Positions 52,193 to 61,508 of a stretch of 64,000 nt of DNA are shown here, piece by piece (the first letter of the stretch is position 1; each line of letters opens with the position of its first letter). Made by a program: the position numbers and the translations under genes. The stretch comes from an uncultured Lachnospiraceae bacterium (GTDB lineage Bacteria; Bacillota; Clostridia; Lachnospirales; Lachnospiraceae). Location: assembly GCA_910586255.1 (NCBI GenBank), contig CAJUHR010000022.1, positions 10,492 to 74,491 of the forward strand, in the 5' to 3' direction. The notes beneath the pieces were generated by a model. It searched no databases. It was given only the letters and a program-made list of their open reading frames with translations, and was not told the DNA's origin.

Positions 52193-53317
52193 ATGAGAAA
52201 AACAATCAAAAAAGTATTGGCAATGGCAACGGCATCAGCGATGCTTATGTCCCTGGCAGGCTGCGGAAACAACGCGAATTCTGCCAATTCCGGCGCGGCG
52301 GCTCCGGCGTCAGGCGGTGAGAGCCAGGCGGCGGAGCCGGCTCCGGCCGGCGCGGGGGAGAGCAGCCTGAAAGGACAGAATGTCCGGGTTGTCATCGGTT
52401 CAACCTCCACCTCCGGCGATTCCTACATGATCGCGGATCTGGTAACCCGCTATCTGAGTGCGGAGATGGGCTTTAACGGCAAGGTAGATGCCATCGGAAA
52501 CGCGGCAGCTCTGGACGAGATCAAGAACGGCAAGGGTGACGGCAAGCTGGTGATGATGTTCCACGACATGACCTTCTTAAGCCAGCTTTTTGGATCTGTG
52601 GACGAGATGTATTCTCTGGAGAATATGACCGTGGGTCCGCGTATCGGTCAGAATCCGGGCGCCTGCTTCGGCGCGGCGGCTGAGGACGGCTTTACCACAC
52701 TGGCAGATGTCACCAAATATCTTGAGGAACATCCGGGTGAGCCTTTGTCCTTCAACATTGAGTCCGGCGCCACCTCTCATCTGGCATTTGTGGCTTACTA
52801 TCTGTACATCAAGGAAGCTCTGGGAGATGACGCTGCCAGCGGCATCAAGGCTATCGTGGGCGGCACCACTGCAGAGAAGCTGCAGAGACTGTGGGATCGG
52901 AACGCTGACATTATCTACGGCGATACCTCTGCCTTTGAGCAGTATACCCAAGAGGGTGTGGAGAATCAGCTTCAAATGACCATGTTTGGTTCCTGCGGTG
53001 AGGTAAACGGCATTGAGATCGATTCTATGGCAGAGTCAGGAGTTACCTTCAACGGCGAGCCCTTTGATTTTGCAAAAGATTTCTGCATGTATTTCCCGCA
53101 GGAGATGGATGCCAATGTGCTGGCCGAGTATGAGGCTGCCATGAAGAAGATTACAGAGAATCCGGATTTCCAGGCAGATATGGCAAAGCTTTACTACAAT
53201 GCCCTGTCCGCAGATGAGGTGGGAGTGGACGCTTCCAAGGAGTTTATCTACAACAAGCGTGAGATGTGTAAGGAACTGATCGAGAAGGCTCCGTCTCTGG
53301 ATGAGCTGGCCAACTGA
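52193..53317 (+). CDS. tctC: TctC-like tricarboxylate-type binding lipoprotein
   Basis: A 374-residue extracytoplasmic solute receptor of the tripartite tricarboxylate transporter (TTT/Bug) family. The signal peptide ends in a lipobox (LMSLAGC), followed by an Ala/Gly/Ser-rich linker (~25-55) and the mature Bug fold starting VRVVIGSTSTSGDSY, with NIESGATSHLAF and VGGTTAEKLQRL. The TctB and TctA genes follow. The ligand is probably a hexarate such as glucarate or galactarate, judging by flanking dehydratases. ATG 52193 after GGGAGG. Two strong hairpins after the stop may raise its expression relative to the permeases. Confidence 0.88.
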   Translation: MRKTIKKVLAMATASAMLMSLAGCGNNANSANSGAAAPASGGESQAAEPAPAGAGESSLKGQNVRVVIGSTSTSGDSYMIADLVTRYLSAEMGFNGKVDAIGNAAALDEIKNGKGDGKLVMMFHDMTFLSQLFGSVDEMYSLENMTVGPRIGQNPGACFGAAAEDGFTTLADVTKYLEEHPGEPLSFNIESGATSHLAFVAYYLYIKEALGDDAASGIKAIVGGTTAEKLQRLWDRNADIIYGDTSAFEQYTQEGVENQLQMTMFGSCGEVNGIEIDSMAESGVTFNGEPFDFAKDFCMYFPQEMDANVLAEYEAAMKKITENPDFQADMAKLYYNALSADEVGVDASKEFIYNKREMCKELIEKAPSLDELAN

Positions 53318-53339
53318 TTAGCTTTTAGAAAACAGGGGA

Positions 53340-53443
53340 TGCGGCAGGAGCTGCCGCAGGCAGAGAAAAGGCTTAAGAGTTGAGCAGGTCAGGAAGGGTC
53401 CGCGCCCCACGGCATGACGGGTTATGCCGTGCCGGACGGGGCG
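53340..53443 (+). other. Two stem-loops between tctC and tctB
   Basis: Hairpin 1: TGCGGCAG/CTGCCGCA (53340-53358). Hairpin 2: CGCCCC-ACGGCAT (53403-53415) with ATGCCGT and GGGGCG (53424-53443). Neither has a T-run. They likely protect the upstream mRNA end or adjust binding-protein to permease ratio. Confidence 0.65.
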
Positions 53444-53490
53444 GGCCTCTTCACTCTGCAGGTTCGCAGTACAACGAAAGGGGAAAGGAT

Positions 53491-53928
53491 ATGATTAAGG
53501 TAGTTTATTCTACACAGCACTGGATAATGCCCCGCATCGTGATGGCGGTTCTGGCGGTTTTATTGGTTGCCATCATTGCAACGGAGGGAATGGCCCGGGT
53601 GAAGGCCGGCGGCACCTTCTTTGGAAAGCCGGGGAAATTTTTTCGTGAGGGCTGTGACCATGTGAAGCTTTGGGGGACACTGGTATTGTTTGCCGCATAT
53701 CTGTGGTGTTTAAATGTCATCGGCTTTACGGTGACCAGCATTGTGTTTGTATTCTTGTTCAATGTGCTTTATGCGGGAATAGAGAAAAAGTCTTTGATTC
53801 TCAGCGCGGTGCTGTCGGTAGTCAGCGCGCTGATCATCAGTGTGCTGTTCGGTGTGGTGTTCAATATCACGCTGCCCAGCGGGATCTGCACCTTGCCCTT
53901 CCCGCAGTTTGGCTTTACACTTTACTAA
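53491..53928 (+). CDS. tctB: TctB-like small membrane subunit
   Basis: A 145-residue protein with four hydrophobic segments (IVMAVLAVLLVAIIATEG, LWGTLVLFAAYLWCLNVIGF, VTSIVFVFLFNVLY, VLSVVSALIISVLFGVVF), as in TctB/DUF1468 subunits of TTT transporters. Start ATG 53491 behind AAAGGGGAAAGG; the frame from 53380 runs through hairpins and is not coding. The TctA gene starts 19 bases after its stop. Confidence 0.85.
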   Translation: MIKVVYSTQHWIMPRIVMAVLAVLLVAIIATEGMARVKAGGTFFGKPGKFFREGCDHVKLWGTLVLFAAYLWCLNVIGFTVTSIVFVFLFNVLYAGIEKKSLILSAVLSVVSALIISVLFGVVFNITLPSGICTLPFPQFGFTLY

Positions 53929-53947
53929 GAAAGGATGGTAAAACGGT

Positions 53948-55414
53948 ATGGTAGCACATCTTTTAATTGCGGTTCTTGGCGTTGTGGCCGGTATCGTGTT
54001 TGGTGCCATCCCCGGCATGACGGCGACCATGGCGGTGGCTGTATTCCTACCCATGACCTATGCCTATGATATGGATACAGCGCTGTTTTTGTTGTTGGGT
54101 CTCTATGTTGGCGGTATCTCTGGCGGTCTGGTGCCGGCAATCCTTATTAATATTCCAGGCACTCCTTCCTCCATCACCACCACTTTTGACGGATATCCCA
54201 TGTCCAAGAAGGGAGAGGGGGAGCGGGCCTTAAAGGTCGGTATTCTGGCCAGCTTTCTGGGAGGTATGATTTCCCTGCTCTGTCTGTGGCTGTTCACTCC
54301 CCTTCTGAGCGCGGCGGCTTTAAAATTCAGCGCGGTGGAGAAGTTTCTGATTATTTTGTTTGCCCTGACGGTAATCGCGGCTTTGTCCAAGGGACAGATG
54401 CTGCGGGGAATCTTTGCCGGCTTTGGAGGAGTTCTCATAAGCTTGTGCGGAATGTTCAGCGTAAACAATTCCTACCGTATGGTTCCGGCGTTTATGAAGG
54501 CAAAGATGCAGGACGGGTTCCAGCTGCTTCCGGTACTGATCGGTCTGTTTGCCATTGCTCAGATCTTTGAGGAAGCGGAAGAAGGGATGCGGTTTAAGAT
54601 TGAGAAGGTGGATACGGCTGAGGGCAGCGGAGTCACCAAATTCTCCTTAAAGGATTTTAAGGGACAGGGCGTGAATGTGGTGCGTTCCTCCCTGATCGGT
54701 ACCTTTATGGGCGTGCTTCCGGGTGTTGGCGGTTCGGCTGCCTCCATTCTGGCGTATGCCCAGGCCAAGAACTTTTCCAAGCATCCGGAACTTTTGGGCA
54801 CGGGCTCTCCGGAAGGCCTGGTGGCATCCGAGTCCTCCAACAACGGCCTGACGGGCGGAGCGCTGATTCCGCTTTTGAGCCTTGGCATTCCGGGAGACTC
54901 CACAACGGCGGTTTTGATCTCGGCCTTTATGTTGCAAGGGATTCAGGTGGGCCCGCTGTTTATCACCCAGAATCCTCACACCTGGAATACGATATTGATT
55001 GCGCTTCTGGCCTGTAACATCATTATGTTTATCGTGATGTTTTATCCGATCAAGTGGATCAGCAAGATTATCTACATTCCGCGTCAAAGGCTTTATCCCA
55101 TCATTATCATGATCTGTGTGGTGGGGGCCTATGCCACCAAGAACGGGCGGATGTTTGATGCCTGGACTCTGCTGGCCTTTGGGGTGATCGGGTATATCTT
55201 CGGCAAAATCAAGATCCCGGCTTCCTGCTTCCTTATCGGGTTTATTCTGGGAAAGGATCTGGAGAACTACTTTATTCAGGCGATTTCCGCGGCCAGCGGA
55301 AGCCTCACGGTGTTCTTTACCAGGCCCATCGGACTGTTTATCTGGGTGTTGATTATCATTTCCGTGGCCTATGCGATCTGGGATGACAGAAAGAGTAAGA
55401 AGAAGGCAGCATAA
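53948..55414 (+). CDS. tctA: TctA-like large membrane subunit of the TTT transporter
   Basis: A 488-residue membrane protein with about twelve transmembrane segments. It contains the TctA hallmarks GAIPGMTATMAVAVFLPMTY, GGISGGLVPAILINIPGTP, LPGVGGSAASILAYAQAKN and GIPGDSTTAVLISAFMLQG. Together with TctB and TctC it forms a sodium- or proton-driven carboxylate importer. Full length, no lesions. ATG 53948 after AGAAAGG. Confidence 0.94.
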   Translation: MVAHLLIAVLGVVAGIVFGAIPGMTATMAVAVFLPMTYAYDMDTALFLLLGLYVGGISGGLVPAILINIPGTPSSITTTFDGYPMSKKGEGERALKVGILASFLGGMISLLCLWLFTPLLSAAALKFSAVEKFLIILFALTVIAALSKGQMLRGIFAGFGGVLISLCGMFSVNNSYRMVPAFMKAKMQDGFQLLPVLIGLFAIAQIFEEAEEGMRFKIEKVDTAEGSGVTKFSLKDFKGQGVNVVRSSLIGTFMGVLPGVGGSAASILAYAQAKNFSKHPELLGTGSPEGLVASESSNNGLTGGALIPLLSLGIPGDSTTAVLISAFMLQGIQVGPLFITQNPHTWNTILIALLACNIIMFIVMFYPIKWISKIIYIPRQRLYPIIIMICVVGAYATKNGRMFDAWTLLAFGVIGYIFGKIKIPASCFLIGFILGKDLENYFIQAISAASGSLTVFFTRPIGLFIWVLIIISVAYAIWDDRKSKKKAA

Positions 55415-55486
55415 GGGAAATAAGTGTATAGCTTTGATAAGACAAGAGTAGTAAATAAAAAGGATTTAATGAAGGAGGATAATGTG

Positions 55487-56842
55487 ATGGGAGTACCTGT
55501 GATTACAAAGATGGAAGTATACCCGGTGGCGGGGAAAGATTGCATGGAGCTGAACCTAAGCGGGGCCCATTCTCCGTTTTTTACCAGGAATATTGTGGTG
55601 CTGCATGCGGATAACGGGGAGACAGGGGTCGGTGAAGTCCCTGGGGGAAAGAAGATCACCGCGGCGCTTGAGGAGTGTATCCCGATTGTGGAGGGGACGA
55701 GAATCTCTGAGTATAAAAGCACGCTTTTAAAGGTGAAGGCTCATCTGGATTCCAAGGGTGAGGAGGATGTGCGGGGCAATCAGACCTTTGATCTGCGTAC
55801 CGGGGTGCATGTGGTCACAGCCATTGAGGCCCCCTGCCTGGACCTTTTAGGCAAGTATTTGGGAGTGCCGGTGTGCGAGCTTTTGGGGGACGGACAGCAG
55901 AGAGACAAGGTGCGGATGCTGGGCTATCTGTTCTTTGTAGGAGATCCCAACCGCACGGATCTGCCCTACGACCATGAGCCGGATGCAGACTGTGAGTGGT
56001 ATCGAATCCGCCATGAGGAGGCGCTGACCGCAGACAAGATTGTGGCCTTTGCCAGGGCAACCCATGAGAAGTACGGGTTCCAGGACTTTAAGCTAAAGGG
56101 CGGCGTGCTGCGGGGCGACAAGGAGATGGAGGTCATCCGGGAGTTAAAGAAGGCATTTCCGGAGGCAAGAATTGATTTGGACCCCAACGGCGGCTGGCTT
56201 TTGGAGGAAGCGGTTGAGTATGTGAAGGGGATGAAGGGAATTCTGACCTACTGTGAGGATCCCTGCGGCGCCGAGGGTGTTTACTCCGGGCGTGAGATTG
56301 TCAGTGAGTTCCGCCGCCGCACCGGCTTCCCCACGGCTACCAACATGATTGCAACGGACTGGAGAGAGGTGGGACACTCCCTGGAGTCTCAGGCTGTGGA
56401 TATCATTCTGGCAGACCCCCATTTCTGGACCATGGCCGGTTCGGTGCGGGTGGCTCAGATGTGCCATGATTTCGGATATACCTGGGGCAGCCATTCCAAC
56501 AACCATTTCGACATTTCTCTGGCTATGTTTACGCAGGTGGGAGCAGCAGTTCCGGGTGAGTACAATGCACTGGATACCCACTGGATCTGGCAGGAGGGCT
56601 TAGAGAGACTGACCAAGGAGCCGCTCAAGATCGTAGACGGGTGCGTGGAGGTTCCAAAGAAGCCGGGGCTTGGCGTTGAGGTGGATATGGAGCAGGTGAA
56701 GAAGGCTCACAAGCTGTATATGGACAATTGTCTGGGCGGACGTGACGACTCGGTGGGAATGCAGTATCTGATTCCGGGGTGGAAGTTCAACTCCAAGAAG
56801 CCGTGTCTGGTGCGTGAGGGCAGCGAGTGGAATAAGGACTGA
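55487..56842 (+). CDS. gudD: Glucarate dehydratase
   Basis: A 451-residue enolase-superfamily enzyme closely following E. coli GudD throughout: [50 protein letters not shown] with the catalytic Lys, DLDPNGGW and EDPCGAEG metal ligands, and [16 protein letters not shown] with the catalytic His. It dehydrates D-glucarate or L-idarate to 5-keto-4-deoxyglucarate. Start ATG 55487 with AAGGAGG 9 bases upstream. The frame from 55424 lacks a ribosome site. A hairpin at 56900-56938 follows. Confidence 0.96.
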   Translation: MGVPVITKMEVYPVAGKDCMELNLSGAHSPFFTRNIVVLHADNGETGVGEVPGGKKITAALEECIPIVEGTRISEYKSTLLKVKAHLDSKGEEDVRGNQTFDLRTGVHVVTAIEAPCLDLLGKYLGVPVCELLGDGQQRDKVRMLGYLFFVGDPNRTDLPYDHEPDADCEWYRIRHEEALTADKIVAFARATHEKYGFQDFKLKGGVLRGDKEMEVIRELKKAFPEARIDLDPNGGWLLEEAVEYVKGMKGILTYCEDPCGAEGVYSGREIVSEFRRRTGFPTATNMIATDWREVGHSLESQAVDIILADPHFWTMAGSVRVAQMCHDFGYTWGSHSNNHFDISLAMFTQVGAAVPGEYNALDTHWIWQEGLERLTKEPLKIVDGCVEVPKKPGLGVEVDMEQVKKAHKLYMDNCLGGRDDSVGMQYLIPGWKFNSKKPCLVREGSEWNKD

Positions 56843-56899
56843 GACGGAGCAGGCGGAAACTTGTCTGATGCGGTTGGCTGTTGACTGGATACGGGTGTG

Positions 56900-56938
56900 A
56901 GGGAAAGGGCAGGCCTTGGGAGGTCTGTCTTTTCCCTT
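56900..56938 (+). terminator. Imperfect hairpin after gudD
   Basis: AGGGAAAGGGCAGGCCT and AGGTCTGTCTTTTCCCT pair imperfectly around TGGG. No long T-run, so it is probably an attenuator or processing site before the LarA-like gene. Confidence 0.55.
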
Positions 56939-57014
56939 ATATAGAGCACAGAGAAACGGGAACTGAGGTGTTTCCGGGACAGAAGATTCTGTAAGAAAAT
57001 GAGAGGAGAAGATG

Positions 57015-58328
57015 ATGAAAGTAGTAAATGGCGGTATGGTGTCAAAGCTTTTGAGGGATACTCCGATTCCGAAAATGTTTCGTGCCAGGCAGATATTTCC
57101 GGCGGAGAAGATTGCGCCGGAGGAGATTCCGGGAGTGGTGGCAAGGGAGATGGGGCAGGAGCAGTTTGCTTCCCTGATTCAGCCGGGGATGAGCATTGCG
57201 ATTACGGCAGGCAGCCGGGGAATCCGCAATGTGGATATCATTACCAAAGCGATTGTAGATTTTGTCAAGTCCAGGGGGGCCCATTCTTTTATCGTTCCGG
57301 CCATGGGAAGCCATGGGGGAGCCACAGCCCAGGGGCAGCTGGAGATCCTGGCAGGGTACAATATTACCCCGGAGACCATGGGGTGTCCGATCAAATCTTC
57401 CATGGAGGTGGTGGAACTGGGGTATTCCAAAAGGAACAGGCTGGTGGCCATTGACAAGAATGCCTATGAGGCGGACGGGATTATCGTTTCCTGCCGGTTA
57501 AAGCCTCACAATGCCTTCCGGGGCCCCTATGAGAGCGGTCCCTGCAAGATGATGACCGTGGGGCTGGGAAAACAGGTGGGCGCCTCTGTGGTCCATGGGG
57601 ACGGGATGGATGTGATTGCGGAGAATATTCCCACCATGGCAGAGGTGGTACTGGAGAAGGCAAAGATTCTCATGGCTATTCCCTGCATGGAAAATGCCTA
57701 TGACGAGACCTGGCGGATTGAGGCGATTCCGGCAGAGGATATTTTAGAACGGGAGCCGGAGCTTTTGAAACTGGCGTTTTCCAATATGCCCCGGTTGATC
57801 GTGGGAGAGGGGGATGTGCTGGTGGTGGACGAGGTGGGAAAGAATTACAGCGGCACCGGGGTGGACCCAAATATCACAGGCACCTTTTCTACCCCCTATG
57901 CTACCGGGGGAATCAAGGTGCAGAGAACCTGCTTTTTAAATCTCAGTGAGGAATCTCACGGGAATGCCCTGGGGGTGGGTCTGGCCAGCGCCATTACAGG
58001 CAAGATTTTTGAGGATATGGATGTGGAGAAAATGTATCCAAACTGTATCACCAGCACGGTACTGGCATCGGCAAGGATTCCCTGTGTGGTGGCAAACGAT
58101 AAGGAGGCCATTCAGATCTGCATCAAGACCTGCAACAAGATTGATCAGGAGAATGTCCGTGTGGTGCGGATCCCCAACAGTCTCCATATCGGGGAGATCA
58201 TGCTGTCGGAGGCCTATTATGAGGATGTGAAGGCAGGGAAGTATCCGGGGGTGGAGGCTCTGGATATGCCGGAGGAGCTTTTGTTTGATGAGGATGGGAA
58301 TCTGATGACAAAGACGGTGGAGCATTGA
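57015..58328 (+). CDS. LarA-like (DUF2088, nickel-pincer) isomerase homologue
   Basis: A 437-residue protein of the lactate-racemase (LarA) superfamily: SIAITAGSRGIRNVDIITKA near 55-75, VPAMGSHGGATAQGQ near 95 with a His at the position of a catalytic residue, and GIIVSCRLKPHNAFRGPYESG with possible His/Lys for the cofactor. LarA uses a nickel-pincer nucleotide to racemise 2-hydroxyacids. LarB/C/E cofactor genes are not in this window, so they must lie elsewhere if it is a true holoenzyme. The AGGAG site fits the second of two adjacent ATGs (57015). It may epimerise a hydroxyacid derived from hexarate catabolism. Confidence 0.78.
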   Translation: MKVVNGGMVSKLLRDTPIPKMFRARQIFPAEKIAPEEIPGVVAREMGQEQFASLIQPGMSIAITAGSRGIRNVDIITKAIVDFVKSRGAHSFIVPAMGSHGGATAQGQLEILAGYNITPETMGCPIKSSMEVVELGYSKRNRLVAIDKNAYEADGIIVSCRLKPHNAFRGPYESGPCKMMTVGLGKQVGASVVHGDGMDVIAENIPTMAEVVLEKAKILMAIPCMENAYDETWRIEAIPAEDILEREPELLKLAFSNMPRLIVGEGDVLVVDEVGKNYSGTGVDPNITGTFSTPYATGGIKVQRTCFLNLSEESHGNALGVGLASAITGKIFEDMDVEKMYPNCITSTVLASARIPCVVANDKEAIQICIKTCNKIDQENVRVVRIPNSLHIGEIMLSEAYYEDVKAGKYPGVEALDMPEELLFDEDGNLMTKTVEH

Positions 58329-58409
58329 TAAAAAACGTTGACAGCAAAGTATTTCTTTGATGTGATAAAAAGGAGATACATACCAAAAGAAAGCAAGGAG
58401 GAGGAAGAT

Positions 58410-59867
58410 ATGGCAGGATTCGATGTAGTGATTGTCGGAGCCGGCGTGGTGGGAAGCGCGGTGGCACGGGAGCTGTCCCGCTACAACGTGCATGCAGCCG
58501 TTCTGGAAAAGGAGCTGGATGTGGCGTGCGGTAATTCCAGCAGAAACACCGGGATGCTCCATGCAGGCTTTACCTACAAGCCGGGCACATTGAAGGCAGA
58601 GTGCGCGGTGGAGGGAAATCAGGAGTTTGACCAGGTGGCAAAGGAGCTTAATGTGCCCTTTCGCCGGACGGGAAAAGTGGTGGTGGGCTTCACGGAGCAT
58701 GACCGGGAAAACCTTTTAAAGTTCAAGGCAGTGGGGGAGAAGAACGGGGTCCGCGGGATGCGCATCATCGACAAGGAGGAGTTAAACCGGCTGGATTCTG
58801 GCGCTGGCGGCGAGTTTGCCATGTATGTGCCGGATTCAGGGATTCTCGATCCCATGCAGTACACCATCGCTTTGGCGGAAAATGCCTGTATGAACGGGGT
58901 GGAATTTTACTTTGGCCGAAAGGTGACGGCCATCGAGAGGGCAGGAAAGGAGTATCTGGTAAGGACCACAAAGGGAGATTTTCAGACAAGGTGGGTCATC
59001 AACTGTGCAGGAATGTACGCGCCGGAGATCTCGGAAATGCTGGGTTACCCCAATTATCCCACAAAGGGCTTTAAGGGAGAATATTTTGTGCTGGATAAAA
59101 AGGCCGGAAAGCACTTAAGCATTCCTGTATATCCGGCGCCCAATGACAAGGGGGGATTTTCCACCCACGCTACCCCCACCATTGACGGCAATGTGCTGGT
59201 GGGGCCTGATTCCTATGTGACAGAGGGGCGTGAGGATTACGCGGTCACTAAGGAGCATCTGGACGGGCTGATTGCAGACGGGCAGAAAATGTTCAGGCAC
59301 ATGAAACGGGAATATTTTATCCGCAACTTTGCCGGCATCCGCTGGAAGCGCTATGACCCGGAAACCGGGGAAATCCTGGACTTTCTTCTGGAGGCGGATG
59401 AGGATAAGCCCAACACGGTGAATCTGGTGGGAATCGAGTCCCCGGGCATCACCTGTGCCCTGCCTCTGGCCCGCCGCGCCGTGAAAATCGTGGCAGAGCG
59501 GGAGAAGCTGCAAAAGAATCCGTCCTTTAATCCCTGCCGCAGGGGAATCCGCCGGTACAGCGAGATGACCACGGAGGAGAAAAAAGCGGCCATCGCTGAA
59601 AATCCCGATTACGGTGAGGTGGTGTGCCGGTGTGAGAATGTCTCCCGGGCAGAGATTTTACAGGCCATTCACAATCCCCTGGGCGTACATACAGTGACCG
59701 GTATCAAGAACCGGACGAGGGCCACCATGGGGCGCTGCCAGGGCGGCTACTGCGAGACCAGAATCACAAGAATGATTGAGGAGGAGCTTGGTATTACTTT
59801 GGAGCAGGTTCGCTATTCCCGGGAAGGAAGCTATATGTTTACTGGAAAGGTGAGGGAGGATAAATGA
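58410..59867 (+). CDS. GlpA-like FAD-dependent oxidoreductase with BFD [2Fe-2S] domain
   Basis: A 485-residue flavoprotein. N-terminal FAD motif VVIVGAGVVGSAVARELSRY, then the DAO/GlpA body (NTGMLHAGFTYKPGTLKA, GSGILDPMQY-like PDSGILDP, IRWKRYDPETGE). The C-terminus is a bacterioferritin-ferredoxin-like [2Fe-2S] domain with VCRCENVS and GRCQGGYC cysteines. The architecture matches anaerobic glycerol-3-phosphate dehydrogenase GlpA-type proteins of Firmicutes, but LhgO-like 2-hydroxyacid oxidases are similar. The LarA-like neighbour favours a hydroxyacid substrate. Start 58410 after AAGGAGGAGG. It overlaps the next gene by four bases. Confidence 0.85.
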   Translation: MAGFDVVIVGAGVVGSAVARELSRYNVHAAVLEKELDVACGNSSRNTGMLHAGFTYKPGTLKAECAVEGNQEFDQVAKELNVPFRRTGKVVVGFTEHDRENLLKFKAVGEKNGVRGMRIIDKEELNRLDSGAGGEFAMYVPDSGILDPMQYTIALAENACMNGVEFYFGRKVTAIERAGKEYLVRTTKGDFQTRWVINCAGMYAPEISEMLGYPNYPTKGFKGEYFVLDKKAGKHLSIPVYPAPNDKGGFSTHATPTIDGNVLVGPDSYVTEGREDYAVTKEHLDGLIADGQKMFRHMKREYFIRNFAGIRWKRYDPETGEILDFLLEADEDKPNTVNLVGIESPGITCALPLARRAVKIVAEREKLQKNPSFNPCRRGIRRYSEMTTEEKKAAIAENPDYGEVVCRCENVSRAEILQAIHNPLGVHTVTGIKNRTRATMGRCQGGYCETRITRMIEEELGITLEQVRYSREGSYMFTGKVREDK

Positions 59868-61099
59868 GACAGACAGATGTAGTGATCATCGGCGGCGGCC
59901 CGGCAGGTCTGGCAGCGGCAGCGCGTTTGTGGGAAAAGGGAGTCCGGGATATCCTGATCCTGGAGAGGGAGCATTTCCTTGGGGGGATTTTAAGGCAGTG
60001 CATCCATGACGGCTTCGGCCTGACCCGGTTTGGGGAGACTTTAAGCGGCCCGGAATATGCTGCCCGCTTTATCGATCAGGTGACAGAAATGGGGATTCCC
60101 TATATAACGGACACCACGGTCATTGATATTTCAGAAGACCGAAAAGTGACAGCCTCCTCCCGCGGGGGCATCCTGGAGATTCAGGCGGGGGCCGTGGTGC
60201 TGACCATGGGCTGCAGGGAGCGCACCCGCGGCGCCATCAGCATCCCCGGGCAGAGACCGGCAGGCGTCTTAACGGCCGGAGTGGCCCAAAGCTATATTAA
60301 CCTGCAGAATAAGATGGTGGGGCGGGAGGCGGTCATCTTAGGCTCCGGCGATATCGGCATGATCATGGCGAGACGGATGACCTTAGAGGGCGCTCATGTG
60401 CAGGCAGTCTTTGAGGTACAGCCCTATGCCAGCGGCCTTCCCCGGAACATTGAGCAGTGCTTAAATGACTACAACATTCCCCTATATTTAAGCCATACGG
60501 TGACAGATATAAAAGGCGAGGAGAGGCTGGAGGCTGTGGTGGTATCCCAGGTGGATGAGTGGATGCAGCCCATACCGGGGACGGAGAGGGAATATGCCTG
60601 CGACACCCTGATTCTCTCTGTCGGTCTGATTCCGGAGAACGAGCTTTCCCTGGCTGCCGGCGTAAGGCTGGATGAGAGAAGCAAGGGAGCTGTGGTGGAT
60701 GAGCACCATCAGACCAGTGTTCCGGGAATCTTTGCCGCCGGCAATGTGCTGCAGGTCCATGACCTGGTGGATTTTGTATCCATGGAGGCAGAGAGCCTGG
60801 CGGATTCGGTGGCCCGCTATCTGGCAGACAAAGGACTTTTGGAATGTGGCCTGGAGGTGAAAACCGATGGCAATGTGACCTACACGATCCCTCAGAAAAT
60901 CAGCGGAACGGAGGATTTTAAGCTGTCTCTGCGGGTGAGAAAGCCAGTCAGAAATGCGTGTATCCGCCTGAGCCAGGGAAAAAACATTGTGTTGGAAAAG
61001 AAGATGCTAAAAGTTATTCCGGCGGAGATGATTCAGATCCCGGTAAAGGCAGAAAAGCTGAGACGGGAGAAGGATTTGGAGGTGAGCGTGATATGGTAA
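59864..61099 (+). CDS. NAD(P)/FAD oxidoreductase (GlpB-type partner)
   Basis: A 411-residue pyridine-nucleotide-disulfide-type oxidoreductase: VVIIGGGPAGLAAAARLWEKG at the N-terminus, GAVVLTMGCRERTRG, the NAD motif AVILGSGDIGMIMARRM near 158 and GIFAAGNVLQVHDLVDFVS for the FAD. It begins in an ATGA overlap with the GlpA-like gene and its end overlaps the DUF1667 gene, so the three are coupled and probably form one complex. It would pass electrons between NAD(P)H and the flavin/Fe-S partner. Confidence 0.88.
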   Translation: MRQTDVVIIGGGPAGLAAAARLWEKGVRDILILEREHFLGGILRQCIHDGFGLTRFGETLSGPEYAARFIDQVTEMGIPYITDTTVIDISEDRKVTASSRGGILEIQAGAVVLTMGCRERTRGAISIPGQRPAGVLTAGVAQSYINLQNKMVGREAVILGSGDIGMIMARRMTLEGAHVQAVFEVQPYASGLPRNIEQCLNDYNIPLYLSHTVTDIKGEERLEAVVVSQVDEWMQPIPGTEREYACDTLILSVGLIPENELSLAAGVRLDERSKGAVVDEHHQTSVPGIFAAGNVLQVHDLVDFVSMEAESLADSVARYLADKGLLECGLEVKTDGNVTYTIPQKISGTEDFKLSLRVRKPVRNACIRLSQGKNIVLEKKMLKVIPAEMIQIPVKAEKLRREKDLEVSVIW

Positions 61100-61464
61100 G
61101 AGAATTTACATGTATTATGTGTCCTTTGGGGTGCGATTTGAGAGCCGAGACTGGACAGGGTGCGGATGGAAATGATATTATAGTGACGGGAAATACCTGT
61201 AAGAAAGGAATGGAGTACGCGGTGCAGGAGGTGACGGACCCCCAAAGAAACATTGCCACCTCCGTGCTGGTGACCGGCGGGGAGCTGCCCTTAGCCAGCG
61301 TGCGCCTGACCCGTCCTGTCCCCAAGAATCGGATCTTTGATGTGATGGGGGAGATCCGCAGCCAGAAGCTGACCGCTCCGGTGAAGGCCGGACAGGTGGT
61401 GATTGCAGACGTTCTGGGGCTGGGGAGCGATGTGATTGTGACGAAGACGGTGAATGCAGGCTGA
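61093..61464 (+). CDS. DUF1667 small Fe-S-type protein
   Basis: A 123-residue protein with FTCIMCPLGCDLRAE at the N-terminus and VTGNTCKKGMEYAVQE after it, four cysteines suited to an iron-sulfur cluster, then a beta-rich C-terminal half (VRLTRPVPKNRIFDVM). DUF1667 proteins regularly follow the GlpA/GlpB-type pair in Firmicutes. The ATG at 61093 overlaps the upstream stop by 7 bases; an in-frame opening back to 60958 is only antisense-frame coding of that gene. Confidence 0.87.
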   Translation: MVREFTCIMCPLGCDLRAETGQGADGNDIIVTGNTCKKGMEYAVQEVTDPQRNIATSVLVTGGELPLASVRLTRPVPKNRIFDVMGEIRSQKLTAPVKAGQVVIADVLGLGSDVIVTKTVNAG

Positions 61465-61508
61465 TGAAACAGATTGCCGGGAGTATGTAGGCGAGAAGGA
61501 GAAATCAC

